This document shows positions 1 to 10,527 of a stretch of DNA of 64,000 nucleotides, one piece after another. The notes beneath the pieces were generated by a model that was not told where the DNA came from, did not search any database, and saw only the letters and a list, made by a program, of their open reading frames with translations. The number at the start of each line of letters is the position of its first letter. The first letter of the stretch is position 1. Origin of the DNA: Luidia sarsii (taxonomy: Eukaryota; Echinodermata; Asteroidea; Paxillosida; Luidiidae); assembly GCA_949987565.1 (NCBI GenBank), contig OX465103.1, forward strand, positions 24,941,963-25,005,962. Reading direction: 5' to 3'. The position numbers and the translations under genes are program-made.

Positions 1-57
1 TTTCTAAGTAGGTAATTCTGCAATGCACTGAGCACACAGTGGTAATTAATAATTATA

Positions 58-219
58 CATCCAGTGGTCCATTTCATCAAACCAATCTCAACTTACGATC
101 AGTCGCAAGATGATGAGCGCTGCACAGAAACAATAAGCCTATGGCCTGTTTCAACATCTGATGGGTTTTCCTTCGTAAGTTAGGTTGTGATACATCATAA
201 GACTTTGTGAAATTCATTT
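58..219. repeat. Short TIR element (MITE-like), family 1
   Basis: About 160 bp starting near TCCATTTCATCAAA and ending near CTTTGTGAAAT, so the two ends are imperfect inverted copies. The interior carries a GATGATGAGCGCTGCACAGAAAC segment (in parts) that recurs at 15,852-15,998 and 39,570-39,685 (and in the duplicate at about 51,150). No coding capacity. The superfamily cannot be assigned from what is visible. Confidence 0.5.
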
Positions 220-339
220 GTTTTAATCCATATCCAAAATACGCTTTATTTGTTCAACCCAGGCTATGCCCAATTTCTTGATTGAAGACTTTTGCCAAGA
301 TGAGAATCTAAATGAATGAACTAATGATCTGGAGTTTTG

Positions 340-512
340 ATATACAAACATGTTGCAATTAAACTGCTCACTGACTAATATGACCACAATTAAGAAAAAA
401 AAAGTAGTAGAGGATATCTGACGTTTTGATCCTAGCAGGACCGTTCTTAAATGCAAGTGATTTCTGTCTTTGGAAAAGGTCCTGATAGGACTGAAACATA
501 AGGCCTCTCTGC
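340..512. repeat. Penelope-end hairpin repeat, diverged copy
   Basis: Diverged member of the family defined best at 16,361-16,560. It opens with an ATACAAACATGTTGCAA-like flank, carries GATCCTAGCAGGACC and then the inverse GGTCCTGATAGGA about 75 bp later. Open frames through here are by-products of the repeat. Confidence 0.5.
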
Positions 513-625
513 TTTCTTGAGAATTCATGATTTGATTGAAATTCAAACAGTGAGACGTCATCATCCATACCCATCTCTGGTGATGAGGGGCAAAGCTGAT
601 TTAACTCTTTGTCCAGTTGCAAAAC
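511..625 (-). CDS. Possible 3' exon of the REDIC1 gene (uncertain)
   Basis: On the minus strand a TTTAAAG acceptor at about 626 is followed by an open, acidic stretch (QLDKELNQLCPSS, then MGMDDDVSLFEFQ) with coding-like composition. It lies downstream of REDIC1 exon 7 on the same strand. The phase that gives this peptide (0) does not match the phase-1 end of exon 7, so an extra exon, another donor, or a non-coding origin is possible. The frame runs on into the hairpin repeat at 340-512. Confidence 0.25.
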
Positions 626-2007
626 CTTTAAAGAACAACAATGATCTCTTCTTACTCAAGAAAACAAATAGAATACCACAAACATGTTTTGAGAGTGGAA
701 AGGAAACGTTTCTCTGTCTAACTTGTCTATACAAATGCAAATTTTTTGTGTAATTAGGGTTAATTAATTAGGGTTAAAATAAGTAGAATGAAATTAGGAA
801 ATATTTATTTGTAGATTAATCCAGAGGTTTTACCAGTACTGAGAGGTAGTTCTAACATGGTGCATTAATAACCTAGTCATTCTTATTAAACAAAACATCC
901 AATAACTCATTTTAATGTGAATGGGGGTGATATAACATTGAGGCTATAGTAGGTGTTATGGCTATAATAATCATTCAGTTTCTGGGTTAATGTACTTGCT
1001 AGGATGGTACATTTGTTGACTATAAACTTGCATGATTCAAATTGGATTGACCCACCTCTTTCAGGACCTCTTCAAAGACTGTTTTTGTAGTATCGCTTGG
1101 AGTCTTTGGAAAGGTTCTGATGGATAGAATTTAAATTTGTTTTGACTGCATGAGGCAATATCATCTTAAACTTAAATATTTGATTTTTAAAATAAAAGAG
1201 AAGTGGAAAAATGTGGCAAAAGGCTCGCTGACATGAATAACATTAAAACGTCAAAACAAAATGTTAGACCCTCCTAACCACATAATTAGGACTTCATGGC
1301 AATAATAATGGACGGTCTAATGAACGATTTGTGCTTTGCTTTGTACTTCAATAATAAAAAAAAAATCATCAATCAATTGCAATCCTAGCAGGACCTTTCT
1401 CGAAGGCTTTCATAAATGGTCCAGCTAGGATTGAAATGTCACCATTTAATTTTTTTGACTTTAAATAAGACTGACCCATTCAATAACCCCAAATCATTTG
1501 AGTTCATATTTACCTTTCCTTTTTAACAACAAGGTCAGCTTCTGTTGATGTTTTACCTTCAGAACGAAAACAATGATAACAGTGTTGACCTTAGAAATGA
1601 AGATTCTACTCATTTGATGCAATAAGGAAGTGGTGAATTATTAAAAAGATCGGTGGATCCAATGTACAGAATCACCACATGCAGTGACCACTGTGGTATT
1701 TATGGCTGTTTGGGAGGAATGTTATGCATGCCATGTGTCTTCTACAAATTCAGGAATTAGGGTTGCACTCTACTGTCCATCACTAGAAGTCTGTGTCCTT
1801 CAAGTTGTTATGGAAAGAGTGTGCTGTTTCAAAAATGTTAAATCTTCCAAACCAGACGATTTCAGGAGATAGAATGCAATGGGTTGCCTCTGGAAATCCC
1901 ATTCCTGACTTTCTGTTTTCAGCAATGAGTATCCTGAAACCTCGTCTTCCACAATTTAACAAACCTCAGAGTGCATCAAATAGACAATGACTGATGAATG
2001 TTCTTAC
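626..2007. other. AT-rich stretch between candidate REDIC1 exons
   Basis: Mostly AT-rich. A diverged Penelope-end repeat lies at about 1,378-1,450 (CCTAGCAGGACCTTTCTC, then GGTCCAGCTAGGATTGAAATG). On the minus strand at about 1,800-1,912 a segment reading SQEWDFQRQPIAFY would join exon 7 in phase 1. Its acceptor has a poor pyrimidine tract, so I do not call it as an exon. Confidence 0.4.
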
Positions 2008-2554
2008 CCGATACAAAGGCCTTCCATTTGAAAGAGTTCCCTTTGTCTTCAATGGGACAGGAAGCAGACAAATTGGCTCCTTTTTTCTCCATCTCGCGAG
2101 TGGTCTCCTTCTCCGCTGAAAATTGTTCACCAGTGGCCGTCTCATCAGTGAGGCCTGTGGGATTGTGGGGCTTGGAGGAATGGGGCGCCTCCGTGCACTG
2201 TTGGGTACCCCTTGCTCCTTGTTTGACGCAGCTGACGACGGTCTTCCTCTCTTTGCGGAGCGGCGACAAAAAAGTGTCCTCCTCGTTGCAGGTCAGGTCC
2301 ACTTGCTCCGGCACAGATTCAGACTGGGCATGTCGGTCAGGGGAGCTGCGAATCTCTCTGGAGAGCTCGCGCAGGGAGAGGGGACTGGAGTTGTAGCGCC
2401 GTTTCTTGGGATGCCCCTCGGATGAGCCGGGAAGGTGGCACTGCTGCATCTGGGTCTCCATCAATGGCGAAATCGGTGCCGTGTCGCTCGGACTGTGACT
2501 GAGCCCCCTTTTGCTAAGTCTCTTCCACTCAGAGATTCTCCCAACCGAATCTGC
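2008..2554 (-). CDS. REDIC1: REDIC1 exon 7, large serine-rich exon
   Basis: An open stretch on the minus strand encodes a polar segment including HPKKRRYNSSPLSLRELSRE and ending KWKAFVSG at a strong donor (G/GTAAGA). The acceptor is either TAG/GCA (phase 0, matching exon 6) or GCAG/ATT four bases later (phase mismatch), so I prefer the first. GC content is higher than the flanks. No domain was recognised. Membership of REDIC1 rests on strand, phase and position. Confidence 0.6.
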
Positions 2555-5500
2555 CTAGTGAATGTAACGGGAAGATATCGTTGTGTGAGCACAAAAATGT
2601 TGTATCTCCGAGTTCTGTCTTGTTGAGACACACGTATGAATAGGGTACTGTGTAGGCTGTGTAAATTATGTGTCTCCGTAAACTAAAGGCTACATGTATT
2701 GTATTATATTTGGAAGACAAAACCTTCAAAACAATGGTCATTATGTCCAAGTTTGTATGCTTGCTTGTTTTTTTCAATGAAAGGAGGTCAAGACAATGAA
2801 TGAGAAACACATACAAAGCTTTTGCACACTGACACAATGATATCAACCAAACCCTGCTAGCTATAGAAACCCACAAATTCTGGAAACTTTTCAATCAGCC
2901 ATGACATCAGAGAGGTTTTAGGTTTCATTACTGGCAGGACCTTTTAGCAAAAGGCAGGCAGGCCCCGGATCAAAACGTCAGGCCCACTAAATTTGTGAAA
3001 TCTACAGACTTCTTTTGGTCACTATATGCAGTTTCCAACATTCTTGCATTACTGGTGAAGATTAAATACATCTGCAAGGATCAAAATGTCAAGCCGACTT
3101 AATTTTTTAAAATCTAGTTATAGTCATCTCAGTACATGAGCAGTTTATTTTTGTATTCCTGGTGAAGATACAATGGATGAAGGGGAAACAGGCATACCCG
3201 GTTTATCAGGGTGGTTTAGCCTAAAATTTACCCCAGGAGAACAAGATAGAGACAAGGAAATATGGCTTCATGTCATCAGCACTTTGCTGTGATACCGAAT
3301 GACACATACGGTACATACCTGTATACTTTGTTGAGTATCTTGACTGCATATTGTCTGTGAGGACATTGCGCTTGACTCAGAGGGGATGGAGGACAAAGGG
3401 CTGTAATCAGAGCTTCAAAAAAGAACAAACAATACAAATTTGTGTGAGGTTTTAGGATTATTTCAAATTTTTGCCCCACAAAATTATGCTCCTTCACGTC
3501 AGACTTACAGTGAAATTTTCTTAAAGGAATTCCAAGTTTTGGAAATCCATAAAAAAAAAAATTTCTCATAATTTTTTGCTTAAGTATGTGTACTAAAAAG
3601 TTGATTCTTTATCAAGACAGACCTGAAAATTAACATTTCTGAGAGAATTTATGAGTGCAAGCCAAGTAGAGTTTGGGGACAAATTTTATGGAATCAGTAT
3701 GACTAAGTGAATTAAAATTGCTGCTTAAATTACCATAGCAGAATTTTATGTGCTTAGGATTAGTCATTTTTCAGATGTTTTTGGCATTTTCAACTGCGCA
3801 GTTTCTTTCACTGACAATTATGTACTGGTACTTATAGGGGTTAGCTCAAAATGATGTTGCTACTGCACTTTAATTAAGGAAAAGATAGCATTGTTAGCAA
3901 GCAATATGTCATAACAGATTCAACAAAATCAGGTGAAGTTCTCCAAAGGAAATCAATTAAAATTCTTGAGATTTTTTCCCAATTCTAATACAAATACTGA
4001 TTGATAGTTACTGATCGCAACCCGTGTCATCATCTCCAATCAGGAACGGAACATGGGGCTGGTCCACTCTGCTGACCGAGACATCATCATCAGTGCTGCC
4101 GTGCACAAAACTGAAGAAGATATCTTCACAGCATTTGCCCCTGTGCCTGAGGGATGCCAGTGAGGCTGGGGGCGAGAATGCCTCGGGCATCGTGGTGCTG
4201 TGAAAGCAACCCGACCCAGGAGTCTGTTCGCTGAAGATCGGAGGGCCACTGTCACTTGGTGTCTAATATCAGTAGCAAATTTGAAAAGAAAAATGGCAAA
4301 TAAACCCGAACACGGACTTGAACCCAAGCCCTCTGGTTTTGCGTAACAGGGCTCTTACCATCTGAGCTTTCCAGCCCTTAGATGATGGCAATCCGATCCC
4401 TTTGCATTGGAATGCAAAACCAGAGGTTTCAGGTTCAAGTCCCGGTCCAGTCAAAGATTTCTTTGCCATTTTTTTCAAAATTTATTAAAAGTTTTCCAAG
4501 TTTTTCCTTTTGTTTGTTTTGCATAGATAGGCAACTATCTTTGCTAGTCAGATTACCAATTTATCTTGCCTATGTTTGAAAACAAATTTTAACTGAAGTT
4601 AAACAAATAAAGGAAAAACTGACCGAGATCTTTTAAACAGTTTTGGAACACAGCTAAACTTTGATAAGACCAGGAATTGAACCTGAGACCTCTGGTTTTG
4701 TGTACCAGTGCTCTCACCATCTGAGCTATCCAGCCCTTGGATGACGCCCTTCCCAAATAGTCAACCAGGTCTTTGCTGGGGTGGTGGCGCCAGCCAGAAG
4801 CATTGCCCTCTTCAGACTATTCTTCCTTGAACAAGGTGACAATGCTAAGACCCCATTGGGAAACAGCTTTTGGATGATAGAGACAAAGCCTGAGACTATG
4901 ATGATATTTTTTCTGTTTAAAAAGGCCTGTACATGGCTGGTATTTTTTTCACTTACAATGGGATTTCTTTCTGTATGTGTCCAGGTCATGCTAGGATTGA
5001 CTTTCTCAGGAGATAATACACAGTGACTGCTCTTCTTTGAGTACTGTCCTGTGTGTGGTGTACCATGACTTCTAGAAATCAATATAAAAAAAATGTGATG
5101 GGTGGTTGCTTGGGCTATTGTGAAGGGTAATTTTTCTAGATGTAAATTACATTTTTATATGAGATATATTATAATCGTATCAATGACAGTGTAATTCAAC
5201 ACATAGTTAGCATGATCTGCTCAGTGTCTTGACCAGAAGGAGCAAAGAAGAAGGCAGTTTGGATGGCATTTGAATCTGTGACTCCTTCTTTCAGTGAAGA
5301 TTCTTAAAGCACTCGACTACTACAAATTGTAACCACTGAGCTGGATGAAGCCATGCTCTTTTTTCTTAAAGCTGGCAATTGAGCAAAGCACTGAGCATAC
5401 AAAGCATAAACTGAGTATATACTGCTGTAGGGAGGCGACTATGGGCATGTGCATGATGAGACCTATTTTGTCTAGTGTAGTTGCATCAACCAATAAAAGG

Positions 5501-8500
5501 CTCAGGGTGTGTACAAGAATAAATCCAAATCCCCATAGTGCTAACTATAGTAGTCGTAAAAATCACACTTTTAGATCCATAATCTGCACACATTTTTTTT
5601 TTTTTTTAGTTTGAACTTTCTTGGTTATCAATTTTTACCTCTCATCCAGTTCGTGCAGTTGTAGTTTTGATGGTGCACCAGGAGACATTGGCAGATCTAA
5701 ATCCACATGAGAAAGGTTGGGGAAAAAACCAGTGCTCCGGTCCATTTCGACCTTCTTCACCTTGCTCTTTCCAACATCTATAGAAACATGATCAGAATTC
5801 ATTTAGAGATTCTCACAGCTTCTCCCTCCTCTACTCCCCTCGCCCTTTACTCGTTGTCAATCTGCCTGGCTTGTTTAATCCAGGCAGACATTTGTATCAC
5901 ACTCTGTGAGGGTTGATCTTGTTTGATAGCACTGCTGCTGGAGTAGAGTAACTTCCGTATTGGGTTTGGCCCATCTATTGGCAGACATTTGTATCACACT
6001 CTGTGAGGGTTGATCTTGTTTGATAGCACTGCTGCTGGAGTGCAGTAACTTCCGTATTGGGTTTGGCCCATCTATAGGCAGACATTTGTATCACACTCTG
6101 TGAGGGTTGATCTTGTTTGATAGCACTGCTGCTGGAGTACAGTAACTTCCGTATTGGGTTTGGCCCATCTATAGGCAGACATTTGTATCACACTCTGTGA
6201 GGGTTGATCTTGTTTGATAGCACTGCTGCTGGAGTACAGTAACTTCCGTATTGGGTTTGGCCCATCTTTGGCAGACATTTGTATCACACTCTGTGAGGGT
6301 TGATGTTGTTTGATAGCACTGCTGCTGGAGTGCAGTAACTTCCGTATTGGGTTTGGCCCATCTATAGGCAGACATTTGTATCACACTCTGTGAGGGTTGA
6401 TCTTGTTTGATAGCACTGCTACTGGAGTACAGTAACTTCCGTATTGGGTTTGGCCCATCTATAGGCAGACATTTGTATCATTCTCTGTGAGGGTTGATTT
6501 TGTTTGATAGCACTGCTACTGGAGTACAGTAACTTCCGTATTGGGTTTGGCCCATCTATAGGCAGACATTTGTATCACACTCTGTGAGGGTTGATCTTGT
6601 TTGATAGCACTGCTGCTGGAGTGCAGTAACTTCCGTATTGGGTTTGGCCCATCTATAGGCAGACATTTGTATCACACTTTGTAAGGGTTAATCGTGTTTG
6701 ATAGCACTGCTGCTGGTGTACAGTAACTTCTGTATTGGGTTTGGCCCATCTATATCTCCACATAACAGTCAGAGTTCTACGAAGGGATGTGCAGACCTAA
6801 CAAATGTGTCGTCTTGTCTATACTCAATTATACAAAACAAGCCTTAAACGCAAGACATAATATTGGCGGTAGTGAACCACGTTTAGCGCTGGAAATAGTT
6901 ATTCTATAGAGGTTAGATTCTTTTCTGGTGCGAAACATAACTGATGGGAATTTCAATAAGCTTTGCAGAGGGAGAAAACAATTTTTAAAGAGAAGAAGAA
7001 GATGTCTTCAGATGATTGTAAATACACCAAACACCCCCCCCCATTATTATAACTTGTACAAAGAGTGAATATGAGACACACAGATTTTGACAACTAATGA
7101 CCCGGTTAATTTGACCATTTTCAAAATAAGGTGAATGCAATTCCCAGTCTTTTCAGTTTAGTGTCTTCTTAGGTTCTGAAGCATTCGAAGCTGGGCATCG
7201 TTCTGCCACTAAAAGTAATAATGAATTCACACGGAAATAGTTTTCCTGAGGTGTGGGAAAAGAAGAGAAACTTGTGCAGACACTGAGTCCACAGAATACT
7301 TAGATATAAACCCTTAATATTCAGTGTAAATTGTTCCTTTATTTATTCATTTATTTCAAATGAATTCAGCCCCTTGGTTTATTAGTTGGACCAATCTTGT
7401 TTTGAATTGAAACCAAAGTGATGCAAACTGCTTTTTGACTCAAATGACCATAATGCATAAACCAAAAATTTACAGGGCCTGATGTTTCAATCCTAGCAGG
7501 ACCAATTCCGGCAAATTTTGTATTTTTAAGGCTAGGTTCTCACCATTCTTGCTGAATTTCTTTGCAGTGAAGTCTGCGGCTTGCAAGGATAGCAGGTCCA
7601 AGCTTGAGAGCGTTGCCATATTCTTGGGGGAAGACGCCTCTCTCAGCTGTCTCACTTTGCTTCCGAATTTCTTCTTCTCAAAAAATTCCTTCAGGCAAGG
7701 TGTGTAAGAAAAACAAATTCCAAAATCAAAAAAAGCTGCATTCACCTTTTGTGATCCTCAAACTGCTGTAGTCAATTTGACAACAATTGGTTGTTTGCAT
7801 TATGAAAAATATAAACACGGCGTGGTTCCTGGAGAAGTATCGTAGCTTCTGACTGGCACCCCCACCCTAGCAAAGATAGTTGATTATTTGGAAAGGCCGT
7901 CACCTAAGGGCTGGATAGCTCAGGTGGTAAGAGCAATGCTATGTTAATAAACAATATTTTATTTTATTTCTTTTTTAATCCAATTAAGTTGAGTGGGAAG
8001 CATTAAGCCATACAAGAAACCCCCAAAACCAATCCTTAATTATGACGGGCCAATATATGCCTCTACCTATATTAATTCTATACTCAGTAAAAATTCCCAA
8101 CTGACCTTTTGCCTCTGCTTCTCATCCTTAATTTTGATTCTGCTTCTGAAATGATAAGAATATCAATGACTCAACATAAATATTGTTATAAGAAAAATTC
8201 TTGCAAGAACATGTGGTCTACTATGTACAGTACTACTACTAGTACTAGTACTAGTTAGTAGTACTACTACTACAGTACTAGTAGTAGTAGTACTACTACT
8301 AGTACTAGTACTAGTATAGTAGTAGTAGTACTAGTTATACTAGGACTTAGAAGTAGTAGTAGTACTAGTAGTGCTAGTAGTAGTACTTAGTAGTACTACT
8401 ACTAGTACTACTAGTACTAGTAGTAGTAGTAGTACACATGTACTAGGCTAGTACATGTAGTGTACTACTAAGTTAGTACATGTAGTAGGCCTACTACTCA

Positions 8501-9087
8501 TCATACTCTACAGGGAGTACAGGGCCTAGGTCTAGTCACCCGAATCTCAAAATTCAAAATTTGATAAAAAAGGGTGACTTGTCGGGTCCAAGTTACTCGG
8601 ACTAGGTTGAAAAGGACTCAAGGAGGACTAACAACAGTAAGTTGAGTAACATTGTGTTGAAAATAAATAATTATAAACCTTGTCCTTGACCTTCCCTTGA
8701 TTTTCCCACAAATTTCATACTAAGACTGGTAGTAGTAAGAGTAAGACTAAGACTAAGAGTAAGATTGAATGAATACTATTACTAAATTACTTGTTATTTA
8801 ATGCTGCTATAATTAACTGTATCTATTTCAACACTGTACTCTACCATTGTGGCTAGTATTTATAGCGGGAATACTAAAGTAATAGTAATACTAGTATTAT
8901 TTAATTATGATCCATACATTCCGTTTATTCTTACTTTTAACTTAATTAGGCTATTACTTATAAGTTATATAATATACTTCATTCCCCAGACGAATCTACT
9001 TTCGTCATTCTTATTGCTATTGCCTTTATTGGTGAAATGCATTTTTTAATTTTAGCTTATTTACCTGGCTCCACCAACCCAGTTCAT
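2008..9087 (-). CDS. REDIC1: REDIC1 (C12orf40) orthologue, meiotic crossover factor; 7 exons assigned, 3' end open
   Basis: REDIC1 (regulator of DNA class I crossover intermediates 1) is known in mammals as a meiotic-chromosome protein that binds branched recombination intermediates and supports class I crossovers. Exons (minus, 5' to 3'): 9065-9087, 8106-8145, 7544-7688, 5639-5777, 4012-4197, 3319-3412, 2008-2554. All introns are GT-AG and phases agree at every junction (2, 0, 1, 2, 2, 0). The protein begins MNWVGGARSRIKIKDEKQRQ, then K-EFFEKKKFGSKVRQL, SSPKN and SSLDLLSL. Exon 4 carries LDLPMSPGAPSKLQL. From memory, vertebrate REDIC1 has the same order: MNWVGG-R-R, a basic KQ-E-K-QKE-FEK helix, SP-KN, SLD-L-L, then MSP--PSKL-L. 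The later exons are low-complexity, S/T/E-rich and weakly conserved. The donor of exon 5 (CA/GTAACT) and the acceptor of exon 7 (TAG/GCA) are less sure. The gene runs head-to-head with MEST. Confidence 0.85.
4297..4480. repeat. Inverted pair of tRNA-like SINE fragments
   Basis: The left part is antisense (GAACCCAAGCCCTCTGGTTTTGCG, read in pieces) and the right part is sense (GCAAAACCAGAGGTTTCAGG, then GGTTCAAGTCCCGG, a box-B-like motif). Both sides end in the same TTTCTTTGCCATTTTT-type tail, so the pair can fold back. Part of the SINE family also seen at 4,665-4,790, 7,845-7,940 and 11,262-11,400. It lies in REDIC1 intron 4. Confidence 0.6.
4665..4790 (-). repeat. tRNA-like SINE, antisense copy
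   Basis: Read on the minus strand: GGGCTGGATAGCTCAGATGG (box A form TAGCTCAGATGG), then GTACACAAAACCAGAGGTCT and GGTTCAATTCCTGG (box B form). About 50 bp upstream of the tRNA-like part is also shared with the copies at 7,845 and 11,262. It is therefore a SINE and not a tRNA gene. Confidence 0.65.
5883..6754. repeat. Minisatellite, about nine 97-bp units
   Basis: Unit starts with GGCAGACATTTGTATCACAC recur at about 5883, 5980, 6077, 6174, 6270, 6367, 6464, 6560 and 6657. Units are 96-98 bp with few substitutions and no unique spacers. Each unit includes TTGATAGCACTGCTGCTGGA and GTATTGGGTTTGGCCCATCT. It lies in REDIC1 intron 3. Peptides read from it are periodic artefacts. Confidence 0.95.
7425..7520. 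repeat. Penelope-end hairpin repeat, half copy
   Basis: One arm only: a GCAAACTGCTTTTTGACT flank, then GGGCCTGATGTTTCAATCCT and AGCAGGACC. It abuts REDIC1 exon 3 on its intron 3 side. Confidence 0.5.
7845..7940 (+). repeat. tRNA-like SINE, 3'-truncated sense copy
   Basis: Shares CACCCTAGCAAAGATAGTTG, GGAAAGGCCGTCACC and GGGCTGGATAGCTCAGGTGG with the other SINE copies. It stops after the box A region at GAGCAATGCT. Confidence 0.55.
8106..9087 (-). CDS. REDIC1: REDIC1 exons 1-2, the diagnostic N-terminus
   Basis: Exon 1 is only 23 coding nt (9065-9087: ATG, then NWVGGA, then AG before GTAA). Exon 2 is 40 nt (8106-8145, acceptor ATTTCAG, donor GTCAGT) and encodes RSRIKIKDEKQRQK. Each is too short to stand out alone, but together with exon 3 they give an uninterrupted REDIC1 N-terminus. 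Intron 1 (8146-9064) holds the TAC/TAG microsatellite. Confidence 0.85.
8221..8500. repeat. TAC/TAG trinucleotide microsatellite rich in palindromes
   Basis: Runs of TAC and TAG that repeatedly switch strand sense through CTAGTACTAGTA-type palindromes, about 280 bp, in REDIC1 intron 1. A shorter related run is at 9,663-9,760 in the intergenic space. Confidence 0.9.
8572..8607. repeat. Dispersed motif GGGTCCAAGTTACTCGGACT, single arm
   Basis: GGGTGACTTGTCGGGTCC joined to AAGTTACTCGGACTAG. The same sequence forms both arms of the hairpin at 9,978-10,049 and a compact palindrome at 10,126-10,156. Confidence 0.8.
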
Positions 9088-9662
9088 TTCGTTATTACCT
9101 AACTTATTGCTTTTGACAATTGTGTTTGAAATTCTGGACTACGTTGTTTGAAGATTTTGTCAGACTGGTGCAAAATGAGCAGATGACATGACTTGACTTG
9201 ACAACAAGCTCGGCCTCCGAACAATTAGAACTAGAAGAGACGTGATTCGTCAAAAGTTGAAGGAAGAAAAAAGACAGGCTCCTCAAAGAAGCACTCTCTT
9301 TAAACGGCAAGAGACGTCTGGAAACTATCCAATCGTTTATGACAACTTGTAATCGGACTGAAGCTAGCCGTTATTTGGCGCTACATTCTAGAATCAATGT
9401 TTTAAAAGATTATCACACCCTGTATATCATGCAATGCGTGTACTATACATGTTCTATCTTTTATTACGTGTGTGTACAATCATGCATTCTAGATTTTTTT
9501 GAACGTTTCGAAAAGTTTAGGCCGTAACAAGGAAGTTGGCTGCGACCGCTTGAATTCCGTAAAGGCGTGTAAAGCCGTAGCAAATGGCCCCAATTCGCAG
9601 CTACGTTCAGTCAGATATACCATGGATATAGCACCTCGGACGTGTACGTGCGTCCCGTGCCT

Positions 9663-9760
9663 TTACTAGTACTAGTAGTAGTAGTAGTAGTAGTAGTAGT
9701 ACTGTACTTTGTACATATGTAAGTACAGTACATTGCAGTTTGTAGTACTACTAGTAGTAG
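9663..9760. repeat. TAG/TAC microsatellite in the REDIC1-MEST intergenic region
   Basis: CTAGTACTAGTAGTAGTAG runs, followed to about 9,880 by degenerate GTTGTA/GTAAGTTGTA tracts. Nothing coding is visible between 9,088 and 10,257 apart from this and the hairpin cluster. Confidence 0.85.
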
Positions 9761-9977
9761 TAAGTAGTATGTTAGTTGTTACAAATACAACTTACATTAC
9801 TCATTAGTATAAGTAAGTTGTATTTTGTAAGTTGTAGCTTGTAGTTGTAGTTGTACTTGTAGTTGTATTACTCAGTTATTTATCGAGATATACGGTACGT
9901 ATTAAAACTTGATTTGTATGTTGATTTTCAACCTTACTTGTCGGATTTTTAAGTGTAGGTTTTTATCCTCCATAATA

Positions 9978-10049
9978 TAGTCCGAGTAACTTGGACCCGA
10001 CAAATCACCCTTGTGAGGGTGACTTGTCGGGTCCAAGTTACTCGGACTA
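9978..10049. repeat. Near-perfect hairpin, 32-bp arms with a 6-bp loop
   Basis: The left arm AGTCCGAGTAACTTGGACCC continues as GACAAATCACCC. The right arm is its reverse complement with one mismatch (GGGTGACTTGTC, then GGGTCCAAGTTACTCGGACT). The loop is about TTGTGA. Fragments of the same sequence recur at 8,572, 10,126 and 10,225. Confidence 0.9.
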
Positions 10050-10125
10050 GACCTAGTTGAAAAATTGAGTTTTTTTTAAGAAGGGCGATTATCAATTTAT
10101 TGTAAAAAATGTAAGGCCTAAGGGT

Positions 10126-10156
10126 CCAAGTTACTCGGACTAACTTGGACCCTTCC
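10126..10156. repeat. Second, compact hairpin of the same motif
   Basis: GGGTCCAAGT, then TACTCGGACTA, then ACTTGGACCC: perfect 10-bp arms around an 11-nt loop. Confidence 0.85.
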
Positions 10157-10257
10157 CTTGGCCTCACCTAGTAAGTAGTTGTCACCCGACTGTTCATTTT
10201 TTTTTTAAAGGGCGATTGTAATGTAAGGGTCCAATTAGTGATTACTCAGACTAGCCC

Positions 10258-10445
10258 TGACGAGGGCATTGAGATAGATCTAAGTCTCAGTCTTGGGCAT
10301 TGAGATCGCAGTCTCGGTCTTGGGCATCGAGATGTCGGTCTCAGTCTTGGGCATTGAGATCTCAGTCTCAGTCTTGGGCATTGAAATCTCAGTCTCAGTC
10401 TTGGGCATTGAGATCTCAGTCTCGGTCTTAGGCTTTTGAGATCTT
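10258..10445. repeat. Six-unit 27-bp tandem array just upstream of MEST
   Basis: Units of the form GGGCATTGAGATCTCAGTCT plus CAGTCTT, about six copies with scattered substitutions. Several units contain the palindrome GAGATCTC. The array ends about 80 bp before the MEST start codon, so it is promoter-proximal. Confidence 0.9.
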
Positions 10446-10465
10446 TGACTAAAGTGAGTCCCCCT

Positions 10466-10483
10466 CCAATTGCTGTCTATAAA
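10466..10483 (+). promoter_or_regulatory. Candidate core promoter of MEST (CCAAT and TATA box)
   Basis: CCAAT at 10466-10470 and TATAAA at 10478-10483, about 45 bp before the ATG at 10528. If used, transcription would start near 10,508 and the 5' UTR would be only about 20 nt. The CCAAT-TATA spacing is unusually short, so the call is tentative. Confidence 0.4.
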
Positions 10484-10527
10484 TTGTTCTCAAATACAGT
10501 TCTAGAGAAAGAACAGGATTTGTCAGG

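Noticed and set aside
3276..3569. Reading exon 6 of REDIC1 in the frame PPSPLSQAQCPHRQYAVKIL
   Set aside because: The other frame (SDYSPLSSIPSES, SQDTQQSIQ) fits the phases of exons 5 and 7 and the serine-rich character.
4665..4745. True tRNA gene
   Set aside because: Box A and B-like motifs only. No cloverleaf, and flanks are shared with other repeat copies.
5883..6754. CRISPR-like array
   Set aside because: Contiguous 97-bp tandem units with no unique spacers in a eukaryotic intron.
10258..10445. CRISPR-like array
   Set aside because: 27-bp repeats without spacers, so a simple tandem array.
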